Assembly: GCA_027491315.1 (NCBI GenBank)
Contig: JAIXWL010000010.1
Location: 186,001-250,000 of the forward strand
Length of the DNA stretch: 64,000 nt
Origin: Cytophagaceae bacterium
GTDB taxonomy: Bacteria; Bacteroidota; Bacteroidia; Cytophagales; Spirosomataceae
Direction: 5' to 3'
How positions within the stretch are numbered: the stretch's first letter is position 1; each line of letters opens with the position of its first letter. Position numbers and translations under genes: made by a program. Below, in pieces: positions 1 to 8,499 of the stretch. Below the pieces are notes generated by a model. That model was not told where the DNA came from. It made no database searches and worked only from the letters and a program-made list of their open reading frames with translations.

Positions 1-579
1 GATATCAAAATATAACCTAGAGCGCTGACGGTCAATAATGGCATCTTCCTTAATCTCGATGATGGACAATTCCTTTGGAAAGAAATACGAATCTAAATTT
101 GCCACAGGTTTAGTATCAAAATCATCTGTTTTTTTAGCTGCATCGCCAGGTTTGGTTGTGGTTCCCCAGCCATCATCTACTGCAGTTTTCTTATCTCCTC
201 CTTCAGCTCCAAAGCCGGCAGCTTTTTCAGCTTCTGAAAGACTACCTTCACCTATGGAATCATCCATACGAAGTTTTTCTTTAAACTGGGCGGCTGTAAG
301 TTTAGTCACTAAGGAATCATTCACATAAGGAATCAAAATACCTGCTTCAACCCATTCAACTAAGAATTTAGAAATCTCATTATTCACTGAGAAAAATGGT
401 TGGTTGATTTTTTCATTCAAATCCATGCGACGCCATAGGCGAGCCTTATAATGAATATTAGCTGGATCAATGGGACGCACTGAATTCAACTTTGATTCAT
501 CTAAAGGTTTCTCCTGAGCTAGGGCACTAAATCCACAGATCAGAGAAATTAACAACAAAAACTGATTAACTGATTTCAT
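1..579 (-). CDS. gldN: Gliding motility protein GldN, N-terminal part (cut by window edge)
   Basis: The frame is open from the ATG at 579 to the window edge, giving 193 residues without a stop. It begins with a signal peptide (MKSVNQFLLLISLICGFSALA) and continues with the GldN-type stretch containing YKARLWRRMDLNEKINQPFF and VEAGILIPYVNDSLV. GldN (PorN) is a periplasmic component of the type IX secretion system, where it works with the GldK ring and the GldLM motor. It is the last of four genes in the order K-L-M-N, starting 13 bp after gldM stops, so it is very likely co-transcribed. The C-terminal part lies outside the window. A low-complexity Gly/Ala/Lys/Asp stretch near residues 125-155 may be a linker. 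The assignment rests on order plus sequence. Confidence 0.9.
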   Translation of the reverse strand, partial: MKSVNQFLLLISLICGFSALAQEKPLDESKLNSVRPIDPANIHYKARLWRRMDLNEKINQPFFSVNNEISKFLVEWVEAGILIPYVNDSLVTKLTAAQFKEKLRMDDSIGEGSLSEAEKAAGFGAEGGDKKTAVDDGWGTTTKPGDAAKKTDDFDTKPVANLDSYFFPKELSIIEIKEDAIIDRQRSRLYFDI

Positions 580-592
580 ATACAGGGTTTTC

Positions 593-2188
593 CTAATCAC
601 TCAAAGGTATATTTTTAACCATGGAAATAGGTATGGTCTCAATAGCTCCTTTGAAATTCTTTCTTTGAACTTCTTTCACTTCAATATAATAGCGATCCCC
701 TGGCTGTGCCTGAGAGGCTAACTTAGCTATTGACCCAGAACCAGGTAAATTAGCTATCTCGTCAATTTTTCTTTGACCACGCACTAAAGCAACATAAACT
801 GAAGCGACACGGTAATTCGCATCATCTGGATTCGTATTTTTAAATGATTCATCAGCAATGGCGCGGGCATCTAAGGTTCTTAAACCAGATGCACTTGTAC
901 CTCTCTTCTCATTTAATTCACCACCATTTCCAAAGATTCGTACTTCTGGTCTAGGAACACGACGCACTTTAAAAGTCTCTTTTCCTAGTAAGGTACCTCC
1001 ATTATTCACATTTAAGGTAATTGTAGCTGAAGAAGGAACAATGGTTACTTTGCCTCTGTTTTGACCAGGAATTACCTCTCCACCTTCGGCAGAGAATTGT
1101 GGATTCCACAATGCACCTAAACCTGGACTAACAACACTTAAACGATTAGCACATCCCAAATAAAGCGCTGGTAGTGTTGCTGTTTCAATGTTGTAGGTTG
1201 GTTTCAAAACAAAATATTCTTTTTGAATGGATTCAGTTTTAGGACCAGCAGGACTCATGTAAGCCACTGTAGCCGTGTATGTCTTTTTGGATAATCCATT
1301 GGCATCATACCCTCCACCTGATGTTTTGAATTTAATCTGGCCACGTCCATCCACTACTGGAATAGATGCCCCATTGAAACTCATACGAGGGGTAAAACCT
1401 GAAGAGGTAGCAGCTATAAATACTTCAGCTTGATATTCCATACCTGCAACAACCGTGTTGGCATTGGCAGAAACTTGGGCAAAAACCTTATCAAACTTAA
1501 TTTCTTTGGCCCCTACTTTAGAAGCTAACTGACTCAGTACTTCCGTCTCATATCTTCTAATCTCCGCCTGCTTCTGACTAAGTGTAGCTAAAGCAGCTGG
1601 AACTGGAGTATGTTCAAAATTCAATTCTGCAAAATCTTTATTGGATTGTGCAGCATCACGACTAGCCACAGGATCGTCTTTAGCAGCTAAAGCTAAGGAT
1701 GGGAATTTGGTTCCTGGATCTGCAATCGTTTGTAATTTCGTTACATACTGATCAAACATAGGAACTAATTGGTAAGCCTCTCCTTTGGAATTGGCCCCAA
1801 CCATTAATTCAAATACCTTTTCTTCTTCCTTTGGATTTTTGATAGTACCCGTTTCTGGATCAATGCCTCCTCCTGTTTCAATTACCTTTGCTTTTAATCC
1901 ATCAATGTGATTGACTAATTCATCCGCTAGTTTACGAACCTCATTCGCTTTTCTAAGGATATCTGCATATGCAGCCGGATTAGGAAGATCTTTGATTCGC
2001 TCTTCAATGCCGGTTACCATACTTTTATTCTTTGAACTTGCAGACTGATTCGCAATTTCCAAACTATTATTTAACAAGGTAAACTTCTGTAAAAGGGCAT
2101 CACTGACCTGTAAGGCTAACAGGGCCGTGAGTACCAAATACATCATCCCGATCATTTTCTGCCGGGGGGTCTCTTTTAAACTTGCCAT
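593..2188 (-). CDS. gldM: Type IX secretion/gliding motor protein GldM
   Basis: This 531-residue protein matches GldM (PorM). It has a short cytoplasmic N-terminus (MASLKETPRQKMIGMMYLVL), a single membrane helix at about residues 12-33 and a long periplasmic region. The conserved start, in which the helix begins just after the Pro-Arg-Gln-Lys stretch, is typical of the family. GldM forms, with GldL, the inner-membrane proton-driven motor that powers the type IX secretion system and gliding. Its periplasmic domains reach the GldK/GldN ring. It lies between gldL and gldN on the same strand with 13-33 bp spacers, in the canonical order. No truncation is seen. Confidence 0.96.
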   Translation of the reverse strand: MASLKETPRQKMIGMMYLVLTALLALQVSDALLQKFTLLNNSLEIANQSASSKNKSMVTGIEERIKDLPNPAAYADILRKANEVRKLADELVNHIDGLKAKVIETGGGIDPETGTIKNPKEEEKVFELMVGANSKGEAYQLVPMFDQYVTKLQTIADPGTKFPSLALAAKDDPVASRDAAQSNKDFAELNFEHTPVPAALATLSQKQAEIRRYETEVLSQLASKVGAKEIKFDKVFAQVSANANTVVAGMEYQAEVFIAATSSGFTPRMSFNGASIPVVDGRGQIKFKTSGGGYDANGLSKKTYTATVAYMSPAGPKTESIQKEYFVLKPTYNIETATLPALYLGCANRLSVVSPGLGALWNPQFSAEGGEVIPGQNRGKVTIVPSSATITLNVNNGGTLLGKETFKVRRVPRPEVRIFGNGGELNEKRGTSASGLRTLDARAIADESFKNTNPDDANYRVASVYVALVRGQRKIDEIANLPGSGSIAKLASQAQPGDRYYIEVKEVQRKNFKGAIETIPISMVKNIPLSD

Positions 2189-2221
2189 ATACTTATGAGA
2201 TCAAAGCTAAAGTGGATAAAA

Positions 2222-2971
2222 TTAGCCTTTCATAGCTGTTAACATACTACCATATACTTGGTTCAATGACTGAATATTAGCATTCAATTTAGCTAATTCC
2301 GTCTTGAACAATTCTGCATCTTTTTGAGTAGCAGCCATTTGTTCAACCGTTAAATTAACATTACCATAGTAACTATTGATAGCTTTCAAGTGTTTAGTGG
2401 CTTCTTGAATCTCCGTTTCATAAATCGTATTCAGCGTAGACAACTGGTCACCTGCTTTGGCATATTGTTGTGCATATTTAGCCGCTTCTGCAGAAGAAAC
2501 AGATATTGCACCCAAAGAATTAGCTGCTTCAGAAACAGATTTATTCAAGGTTCCTAATGATTCTGAAGAAGTAGACAAAGACTTCACAAAATCTTGTGTA
2601 GCTACAGTAGCTTTAGAAATATCTTGTAAACTATTCGCTGTTTCTGTTAATCCTTTTAAACTTTTGGTCAATCCTTCTACCACCTCTGGTCCTAAACCTT
2701 TCAAGCTTGATAAAGCATCTACACCTCCAGTCGAACTAGGTCTAACTGGAGCTCCGCCCATTAACTCTGGATAAACCTTTTCCCAATCATACGTTTTTTC
2801 AGGTTTTGCTTGTAAGTACAATACACCAAATAAAATAAAAATGGCCGCTTCGGTAAACATACCAACCATTAACATTTCGTTGGCACCGTCCCAGTGAACA
2901 ATTTTAAATAAAGCTCCTACAATAACGACTGCCGCACCAAAACTAGCGATGACATTGATTGATTTTTCCAT
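2222..2971 (-). CDS. gldL: Type IX secretion/gliding motor protein GldL
   Basis: The 249-residue protein has two membrane helices close to the N-terminus (about residues 6-25 and 32-53), separated by the short KIVHWDGANEML segment. A long helical, Ser/Ala/Thr-rich cytoplasmic region follows, probably coiled coil. This is the architecture of GldL (PorL), the stator partner of GldM. The Glu in the second helix (MFTEAAIFILFG) is at the place where the family carries the acidic residue implicated in proton flow. The gene sits between gldK and gldM with short spacers, as in other Bacteroidota. Confidence 0.95.
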   Translation of the reverse strand: MEKSINVIASFGAAVVIVGALFKIVHWDGANEMLMVGMFTEAAIFILFGVLYLQAKPEKTYDWEKVYPELMGGAPVRPSSTGGVDALSSLKGLGPEVVEGLTKSLKGLTETANSLQDISKATVATQDFVKSLSTSSESLGTLNKSVSEAANSLGAISVSSAEAAKYAQQYAKAGDQLSTLNTIYETEIQEATKHLKAINSYYGNVNLTVEQMAATQKDAELFKTELAKLNANIQSLNQVYGSMLTAMKG

Positions 2972-3009
2972 GTTAAAAAGAATGTAATATAGATTTTAAA
3001 AGGTATAAT

Positions 3010-4122
3010 TTAGTTTTGTTTAGGACGACCCAAATAGCGCATCATACATCTAAACCCAATATATGACCGTTTGTTTTGTTCTAATTCGTAAGCCCTAGTT
3101 CCTGTTTCTAGGTAATAAGCTATATCTTTCCAAGACCCACCACGAGTTACTTTTCTGGGTTCATCTGCATCTTTGTTGACGGTGTTCAAATCCCAAGTTA
3201 CAGCTACCGCATTATCTGCATAGGCATCTTCACACCATTCTGCCACGTTACCAGCCATATTATATAATCCAAAATCATTAGGATCGTAGGCATTGGCAGG
3301 GGCCGTATAAGAATAACCATCAGCATCATAATTACCTCTGTGAGGTTTAAAATTAGCTAATAAACATCCTTTGGCATTAGAAATATAAGGATTACCCCAA
3401 GGGTATTTGGCTGAAGCCCTTCCACCACGTGCTGCCCATTCCCACTCAGATTCAGATGGAAGCTCAAAACGCGGCAAAATAAATTGACCTTGCTTTCTAC
3501 GATAGTCGTTCATCAACTTACTTCTCCACAAACAGAAATATTTAGAAGCTACCCAACTAACACCTACTACAGGGTATTGATCAAAGGCTGGACTAGAAAA
3601 ATAATATTCCGTCATTGGATCACCATTGTGATACGTAAAATCACGCTTCCAAACGGTAGTGTCTGGATAATACTCAGACATGATTTTATCTTCTCCTAGA
3701 ACAGAAACCGAATCTTTCAATAAAGCATACGTGAATTGACGATACTCATGATTGGTAATTTCGGTATCATCCATGTAAAAGGCTGCTACGGTTACTCGCT
3801 TATTGAAGTTGACACCTGCACGAGAAACTTCCTCATCCGCTTGACCCATCATGTAACTACCTGAGGGTACTAAGACCATTCCGTAGGGAGTTGGTTGTGA
3901 CCATCCTTTACGAGTAGTGGCTACAATTTCTCCATTCTGCACACCTGGAACCTCTTTACTGGATTTTCCAATTCCTAAGATTCCTTTGCCCGAAGAGCCT
4001 TTTTTACTACTCAGTGTCTTGGAACCACCTGAGTTTTTGGAACCACAACTGTTTAAAACGACAGCCATAGCCAAAATCGAAAGTCCTAGTATTAATCTCT
4101 TTTCAACAAATTGAAAATTCAT
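3010..4122 (-). CDS. gldK: Gliding motility lipoprotein GldK
   Basis: This 370-residue protein starts with a lipoprotein signal peptide whose lipobox ends at LNSC (Cys about residue 26). A formylglycine-generating-enzyme-type (SUMF1/FGE-sulfatase) domain occupies about residues 75-365. Recognisable stretches are PYGMVLVPSGSYMMGQ, FELPSESEWEWAARGG, AGNVAEWCEDAY and VTRGGSWKD. GldK (PorK) is an outer-membrane lipoprotein that forms the periplasmic ring of the type IX secretion system with GldN; the FGE-like fold is structural there. It is the first gene of the gldKLMN set. A candidate -7 promoter element lies 125-133 bp upstream. Confidence 0.95.
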   Translation of the reverse strand: MNFQFVEKRLILGLSILAMAVVLNSCGSKNSGGSKTLSSKKGSSGKGILGIGKSSKEVPGVQNGEIVATTRKGWSQPTPYGMVLVPSGSYMMGQADEEVSRAGVNFNKRVTVAAFYMDDTEITNHEYRQFTYALLKDSVSVLGEDKIMSEYYPDTTVWKRDFTYHNGDPMTEYYFSSPAFDQYPVVGVSWVASKYFCLWRSKLMNDYRRKQGQFILPRFELPSESEWEWAARGGRASAKYPWGNPYISNAKGCLLANFKPHRGNYDADGYSYTAPANAYDPNDFGLYNMAGNVAEWCEDAYADNAVAVTWDLNTVNKDADEPRKVTRGGSWKDIAYYLETGTRAYELEQNKRSYIGFRCMMRYLGRPKQN

Positions 4123-4247
4123 AGAAGCAAATTAAAATTACTGTTTGTTAACGTAACAGGGTTTAAAATATTGTTTTTATCTACTTTTACCCAACTCACA
4201 CTCATTCAAATTCCTCAAATTTAAAGCATTTTCTAAGAATATTTCAG

Positions 4248-4255
4248 CAAAAGTA
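4248..4255 (-). promoter_or_regulatory. Candidate -7 element upstream of gldK
   Basis: On the minus strand the sequence reads TACTTTTG, which fits the Bacteroidota -7 consensus TAnnTTTG. It is about 125 bp upstream of the gldK start, in the 160-bp gap before the PorP-like gene. No clear -33 TTG is seen at the usual spacing, so this is a weak call. Confidence 0.3.
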
Positions 4256-4282
4256 CAAAATTTTATGCCTTAACATGAATTC

Positions 4283-5284
4283 CTATAAAATCTTAAACCT
4301 GGGAGTTCTCACAGGAAGTCCCTTAATTCCACTGGATTGAAATGAAGGTAATTGAAACCGAACAAATATCTCATGCGTCAAAGGAGCTTTAACCGCTGCT
4401 TGTACCAAGGATACATCGATCGAATAACCAATATCTAATTTTTGCTGCAATAAAGAAACTCCAGCCATACCAATCGCAGCATCATTTAAACGAAACGAAC
4501 CTCCCAACCAGAATAAATCCTTATAGCCAAATCTTGTTCCTAATTCGGGCAAAATCTTACCTGAATAATAACGAACTTGAGCAAATGGCATGGCTGCCAA
4601 ACTTTCAGATAAAATCAATTCTGCCGAACCATGAATTGCGGCCACCATATTCATAGGCATATTTCCCTGCGGAGTATCCATGGTAAATTTAGGCGAAGTC
4701 AGATGGTCAGCAGACAAACCGATTTGCCAATTATCTTTGGAATAAAGCAAACCAAAACCAAGATCAAACTGATTTTGACTAATCACCTTACCTGATAATT
4801 GACTAGCAATGGGATCGTTCTCATCACGAATCCGATAAACACGACCATCAAAAGATTTCCCCTGCAATCCACCTCGTAGACCAGCGGATAACATAGCCTC
4901 TCCTATTGCGTAATGATAAGCTAATTGGATTTTCATGGATTGCTGACCCACCCCAGAAGGAGTTTTGTCAGACATTACCAAAAGTCCCACTCCTAAGTTC
5001 AATTTACTTATAGGCAGAGAAGCACTTAAGATTTGAGTACCCAGGTTACCCGGACCTTCCACAGTAGCTTCATACTGCGTCCATTGATTTCGGTAATGTA
5101 ATTGAGCAAAAGAGGCCCCTCTCAATCCTGAATTAGCAGGGTTTTGATAAATGGCATTCATTTGAAACATGCTCAAACCTGGGTCTTGTTGTGCCAGCAA
5201 ACTCGGCCCACAAAATAGAAGTAAGATGCCCAAGCATACATAAAACCAAGAAGGCAATAAGAGCAATTGCTTGTTGAAGCGCAT
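4283..5284 (-). CDS. PorP/SprF family type IX secretion membrane protein
   Basis: The 333-residue protein begins with a long signal peptide (hydrophobic to about residue 31, ending LLAQQ). It then shows the PorP/SprF signature near the mature N-terminus: DPGLSMFQMNAIYQNPANSG followed by AQLHYRNQWTQYE. The rest is alternating beta-strand sequence typical of an outer-membrane barrel. Members assist type IX secretion of specific partners such as SprB-like adhesins. It lies 160 bp upstream of gldK on the same strand, a common association. Which adhesin it serves cannot be told here. Confidence 0.88.
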   Translation of the reverse strand: MRFNKQLLLLPSWFYVCLGILLLFCGPSLLAQQDPGLSMFQMNAIYQNPANSGLRGASFAQLHYRNQWTQYEATVEGPGNLGTQILSASLPISKLNLGVGLLVMSDKTPSGVGQQSMKIQLAYHYAIGEAMLSAGLRGGLQGKSFDGRVYRIRDENDPIASQLSGKVISQNQFDLGFGLLYSKDNWQIGLSADHLTSPKFTMDTPQGNMPMNMVAAIHGSAELILSESLAAMPFAQVRYYSGKILPELGTRFGYKDLFWLGGSFRLNDAAIGMAGVSLLQQKLDIGYSIDVSLVQAAVKAPLTHEIFVRFQLPSFQSSGIKGLPVRTPRFKIL

Positions 5285-5373
5285 GTTAAGTGGATAGCTT
5301 GTTAGGCGTTTTGATGGCTAAAAATAAGCATTATTTTCAAACGAGAAATATTCCTGGAAATATATTAATAATA

Positions 5374-5398
5374 AAGCCCCGATTTGGGGCTTTTTTAT
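5374..5398 (-). terminator. Terminator after hemD
   Basis: An inverted repeat AAAGCCCC/GGGGCTTT with a 5-nt loop lies directly after the hemD stop. On the minus strand it is followed by a T-rich tract. The plus-strand side also has a run of six T, so it could work in both directions. Confidence 0.75.
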
Positions 5399-6187
5399 TT
5401 AAGCGTTTGCTTGCTTTATATAATGCTCGAGTGCACCCGTCATGGATGGAGCATTAGGCATTGGAGCCTGAATATCTAATAATAGTCCCGCATCAGTAAC
5501 TGCTTGAGCCGTGGTAGATCCAAAGGCTGCTATCCGGGTGTTATTTTGCTTAAAATCGGGGAAATTCTCAAAAAGAGAAGTAATTCCTGATGGGCTAAAA
5601 AAGGCCAAAACATCATAAAAAACTTCTTCTAAATCGGATAAATCAGCTGAAACTGTTTCATACATAACAGCCTCCGTTAATTGAAAATCATTGGTTCCCA
5701 TGTAGTCAGGCAAATCTTTCTGACGCTTGTTCGAACAAGGGAATAAAAATTTCTCTGATTTATGTTTTTTAATGATTTCCAATAAATCTAAAGCCGTCTT
5801 CGTTCCTGTAAAAACCTTACGTTTACGGATAACGATGTATTTCTGCAGGTAATTGGCAGTTTGCTCCGTGATACAAAAGTACTTCATATCAGAAGGAACC
5901 TCAATCTTAGCTTCCTTACAAATACGGAAGAAATGGTCAATGGCATTACGGCTCGTAAAAATGATGGCCGTATGCTCTAAAATATTAATCTTCTGCTTTC
6001 GGAAATCTTTGAAGGCTATTCCTCGCACCTCAATGAATGGACGAAAATCCACTTTAACACCATACTTTTTTTCAATCTCAAAATAAGGAGATTTGGCATC
6101 CGTAGGCGCTGCTTGAGTAACTAATATACTTTTTACTTTTTTCAACCGCTTGATATCCGGCGTAGCAACGTTAGCTATTTCACTCAT
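5399..6187 (-). CDS. hemD: Uroporphyrinogen-III synthase
   Basis: The 262-residue protein has the HemD-type two-domain pattern: a first half with KSILVTQAAPTDAKSPYFEIEKKYGVKVDFRPFIEVRG and IIFTSRNAIDHFF, and a second half with DVLAFFSPSGITSLFENFPD and AAFGSTTAQAVTDAGL. The Ser/Pro-Ser-Gly stretch near residue 200 and the FGSTTA loop are the family hallmarks. The enzyme cyclises hydroxymethylbilane to uroporphyrinogen III in haem and sirohaem synthesis. The gene follows a DUF4271 membrane protein, a pairing common in Bacteroidota. A TATATTTG promoter element lies about 50 bp upstream. Confidence 0.9.
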   Translation of the reverse strand: MSEIANVATPDIKRLKKVKSILVTQAAPTDAKSPYFEIEKKYGVKVDFRPFIEVRGIAFKDFRKQKINILEHTAIIFTSRNAIDHFFRICKEAKIEVPSDMKYFCITEQTANYLQKYIVIRKRKVFTGTKTALDLLEIIKKHKSEKFLFPCSNKRQKDLPDYMGTNDFQLTEAVMYETVSADLSDLEEVFYDVLAFFSPSGITSLFENFPDFKQNNTRIAAFGSTTAQAVTDAGLLLDIQAPMPNAPSMTGALEHYIKQANA

Positions 6188-6237
6188 AAATCAAATTTGT
6201 ATTAACTCGACAATCTAGAATAGTCAACTTTATGTTG

Positions 6238-6245
6238 CAAATATA
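6238..6245 (-). promoter_or_regulatory. Candidate -7 element upstream of hemD
   Basis: The minus strand reads TATATTTG, a full match to the Bacteroidota -7 consensus, in the 91-bp gap between the DUF4271 gene and hemD. No clear -33 element was found, so hemD may have its own promoter or be read from upstream. Confidence 0.4.
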
Positions 6246-6278
6246 CAAAAAAAAATCTTGATTATCACTCTCTTAGGT

Positions 6279-7466
6279 CTAGCTGTATTGTGGAAATATC
6301 AATTCACGTATGCCAAACAAAATGACGATGGCCTCGGTAATAATCAAATACGCATATAGAGATAATCGATTGACTGATAAGACCTTATTAAACACTTGGG
6401 TAAAATATATAAAACGAATGAGTAAATAAATATTCAATAAATAGGAAACAATTTCCATGTCAATGGAATAAGCCGGTCCTTGGTAAATAGCGTATAATCC
6501 AATTCCTACAAATACGATGATAAAGAATTGAATATTAGCTTGTATGGATTTAAAGAAATGTAAATTGGCAACCGATTTTAGTTTGAATAAATTGGCAAAA
6601 AGTTGGAAAATGAAATACTGTATAATAAAAATGAAGTAAGCCAATAAAGTCCGAGAAAAAACAAACCACAAAGAGGGTATCAGGGTATTGTAATTTTCTT
6701 CATTCACAAAAAATGCATCGCCAGAACGATAGGTAATTCCATTGTAGAATGCCATCAAAGAAATTAAGAGGCTTAGAATAAATAGTATATATAAATTGGC
6801 CAATGAGAAGGGGCTTTTCACCATGGCATTCTCTTTTGTTTCCCAGTTAATCCAATCCGTAAAACGGAAATAGACGATAAAATACCTTGGAAAAATAGCA
6901 AACAATAAGCCCATCAAAGCTAGAAGCGACAAAAAGCCCAAGGTGAAAAAATGGGTATAAACGGCAGGTGCACGATTCAGAAACAATTGTACCTCCCTGT
7001 TTTGTGCAATTACTTGATCAAATTTTTTCTCAATACTTAAATCTCCGGGTAAGCCTTCCAAGCTACTACTATAAAATGTAGCGATGACTTGATCCTTATG
7101 ATGAACTTTCAACAAGCTATCTAAAGACATTCTGATTAATTCTCCTTTGGCTAATTTCCTTTGAAATGCCCCATCAATGAATAAGTGATAGGTTTCTTTG
7201 GGCTTAATAGTCAAATAAGCTTGATAATAATCCCGATTTGAGAGTTGAATGGATTTAGAATGATAGGAATAATGTTGGCTAGGAATATAAGGCAAGAAAC
7301 TATTCCATCCGGATTGATAAACCAACCATTCCTTTTCAACAGAATGCATGGGTTTCCAAACAGCCGCCTTTGCACTGGTGGTGATTAAGATAGCCCACAA
7401 AAAAAATCTGCTCCATCGTAGCATGAATGCGTGGAATGAAGCAGATTTTTCAATAAAAGGAATCAT
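6279..7466 (-). CDS. DUF4271 domain membrane protein
   Basis: The 395-residue protein has a signal-like N-terminal helix (residues about 15-34), an exported soluble part to about residue 165, then about six to seven membrane helices to the C-terminus. The C-terminal half has the look of DUF4271, a Bacteroidota family of unknown function regularly found next to hemD. The start could be the second Met at 7424, which would put the signal peptide at the very N-terminus. Only 11 bp separate it from sucD upstream, suggesting one transcript. The biochemical role is unknown. Confidence 0.75.
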   Translation of the reverse strand: MIPFIEKSASFHAFMLRWSRFFLWAILITTSAKAAVWKPMHSVEKEWLVYQSGWNSFLPYIPSQHYSYHSKSIQLSNRDYYQAYLTIKPKETYHLFIDGAFQRKLAKGELIRMSLDSLLKVHHKDQVIATFYSSSLEGLPGDLSIEKKFDQVIAQNREVQLFLNRAPAVYTHFFTLGFLSLLALMGLLFAIFPRYFIVYFRFTDWINWETKENAMVKSPFSLANLYILFILSLLISLMAFYNGITYRSGDAFFVNEENYNTLIPSLWFVFSRTLLAYFIFIIQYFIFQLFANLFKLKSVANLHFFKSIQANIQFFIIVFVGIGLYAIYQGPAYSIDMEIVSYLLNIYLLIRFIYFTQVFNKVLSVNRLSLYAYLIITEAIVILFGIRELIFPQYS

Positions 7467-7477
7467 CCTTTAGTATT

Positions 7478-8356
7478 TTACTTAGCAGATAATGCTTTTA
7501 ACATAGTTTCGCCAATGTCAGCTGGAGAGTATACCACGTGAATTCCACATTCTTGCACGATTTTCATTTTTGCTTCAGCAGTATCATCAGCACCACCAAT
7601 GATGGCACCAGCATGACCCATACGACGACCCTTAGGTGCTGTTTGACCAGCAATAAAACCTACGACAGGTTTTCTATTTCCATCAGCTTTGATCCAACGT
7701 GCTGCTTCTGCTTCCATTCCACCACCAATCTCTCCAATCATCACGATACCTTCTGTTTCTGGATCATTCATTAATAGTTCAACCGCCTCTTTGGTAGTAG
7801 TTCCAATGATGGGATCTCCTCCAATTCCAATAGCGGTAGTCTGTCCTAAACCAGCTTTAGTTAATTGATCTACTGCCTCATAGGTTAATGTACCTGATTT
7901 AGACACAATACCCACTTTGCCTTTTTTGAAAATAAAGCCTGGCATAATACCCACCTTACATTCCTCGGCAGTCATGACACCTGGACAGTTAGGTCCAATT
8001 AATCGACATTCCTTAGTAGAAATATATTCCTTGGCAACAATCATGTCTTTGGTGGGAATACCTTCCGTGATACAGATAATCACTTTAATGCCAGCGTCAG
8101 CAGCTTCCATGATGGCATCTGCGGCAAATGCCGGTGGAACGAAGATAATGGATGTATCAGCACCAGCTTTGGCAACTGCTTCAGCAACAGTATTGAAAAT
8201 AGGACGATCTAAATGCGTTCCTCCTCCTTTTCCTGGAGTAACACCACCTACAACGTTGGTTCCATAAGCGATCATTTGCTCGGCATGAAAACTACCTTCC
8301 GTACCTGTAAAACCCTGAACTATAATTTTGGAATTTTTATTTACTAAAACACTCAT
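7478..8356 (-). CDS. sucD: Succinyl-CoA synthetase (ADP-forming) alpha subunit
   Basis: The 292-residue protein has the SucD hallmarks: the CoA-binding N-terminal Rossmann domain ([34 protein letters not shown]), the [10 protein letters not shown] stretch, and the active-site His loop [13 protein letters not shown] with His at about residue 248. It catalyses the succinyl-CoA to succinate step of the TCA cycle with substrate-level phosphorylation, together with SucC, which is not in this window. Length matches the family. A TACCTTTG element lies about 40 bp upstream. Confidence 0.97.
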   Translation of the reverse strand: MSVLVNKNSKIIVQGFTGTEGSFHAEQMIAYGTNVVGGVTPGKGGGTHLDRPIFNTVAEAVAKAGADTSIIFVPPAFAADAIMEAADAGIKVIICITEGIPTKDMIVAKEYISTKECRLIGPNCPGVMTAEECKVGIMPGFIFKKGKVGIVSKSGTLTYEAVDQLTKAGLGQTTAIGIGGDPIIGTTTKEAVELLMNDPETEGIVMIGEIGGGMEAEAARWIKADGNRKPVVGFIAGQTAPKGRRMGHAGAIIGGADDTAEAKMKIVQECGIHVVYSPADIGETMLKALSAK

Positions 8357-8394
8357 TTTGTCTGGTTTAATTATTCTAAGGCGAAAAATTTTTC

Positions 8395-8402
8395 CAAAGG
8401 TA
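8395..8402 (-). promoter_or_regulatory. Candidate -7 element upstream of sucD
   Basis: The minus strand reads TACCTTTG, matching TAnnTTTG, 39-46 bp upstream of the sucD ATG in the divergent sucD/recN gap. No -33 TTG was found at standard spacing. Confidence 0.45.
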
Positions 8403-8499
8403 CAAATTATTGATAAATTAATTTAAAAAGGTTTAAGAGCAAGTAAATAAATATTTCAACAAATAATTTTATGTAAATTTAAGTTTCCATTTCAAATTC

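Noticed and set aside
593-4122. gldKLMN as a novel secretion operon
   Set aside because: Order and content are the canonical type IX secretion core of gliding Bacteroidota.
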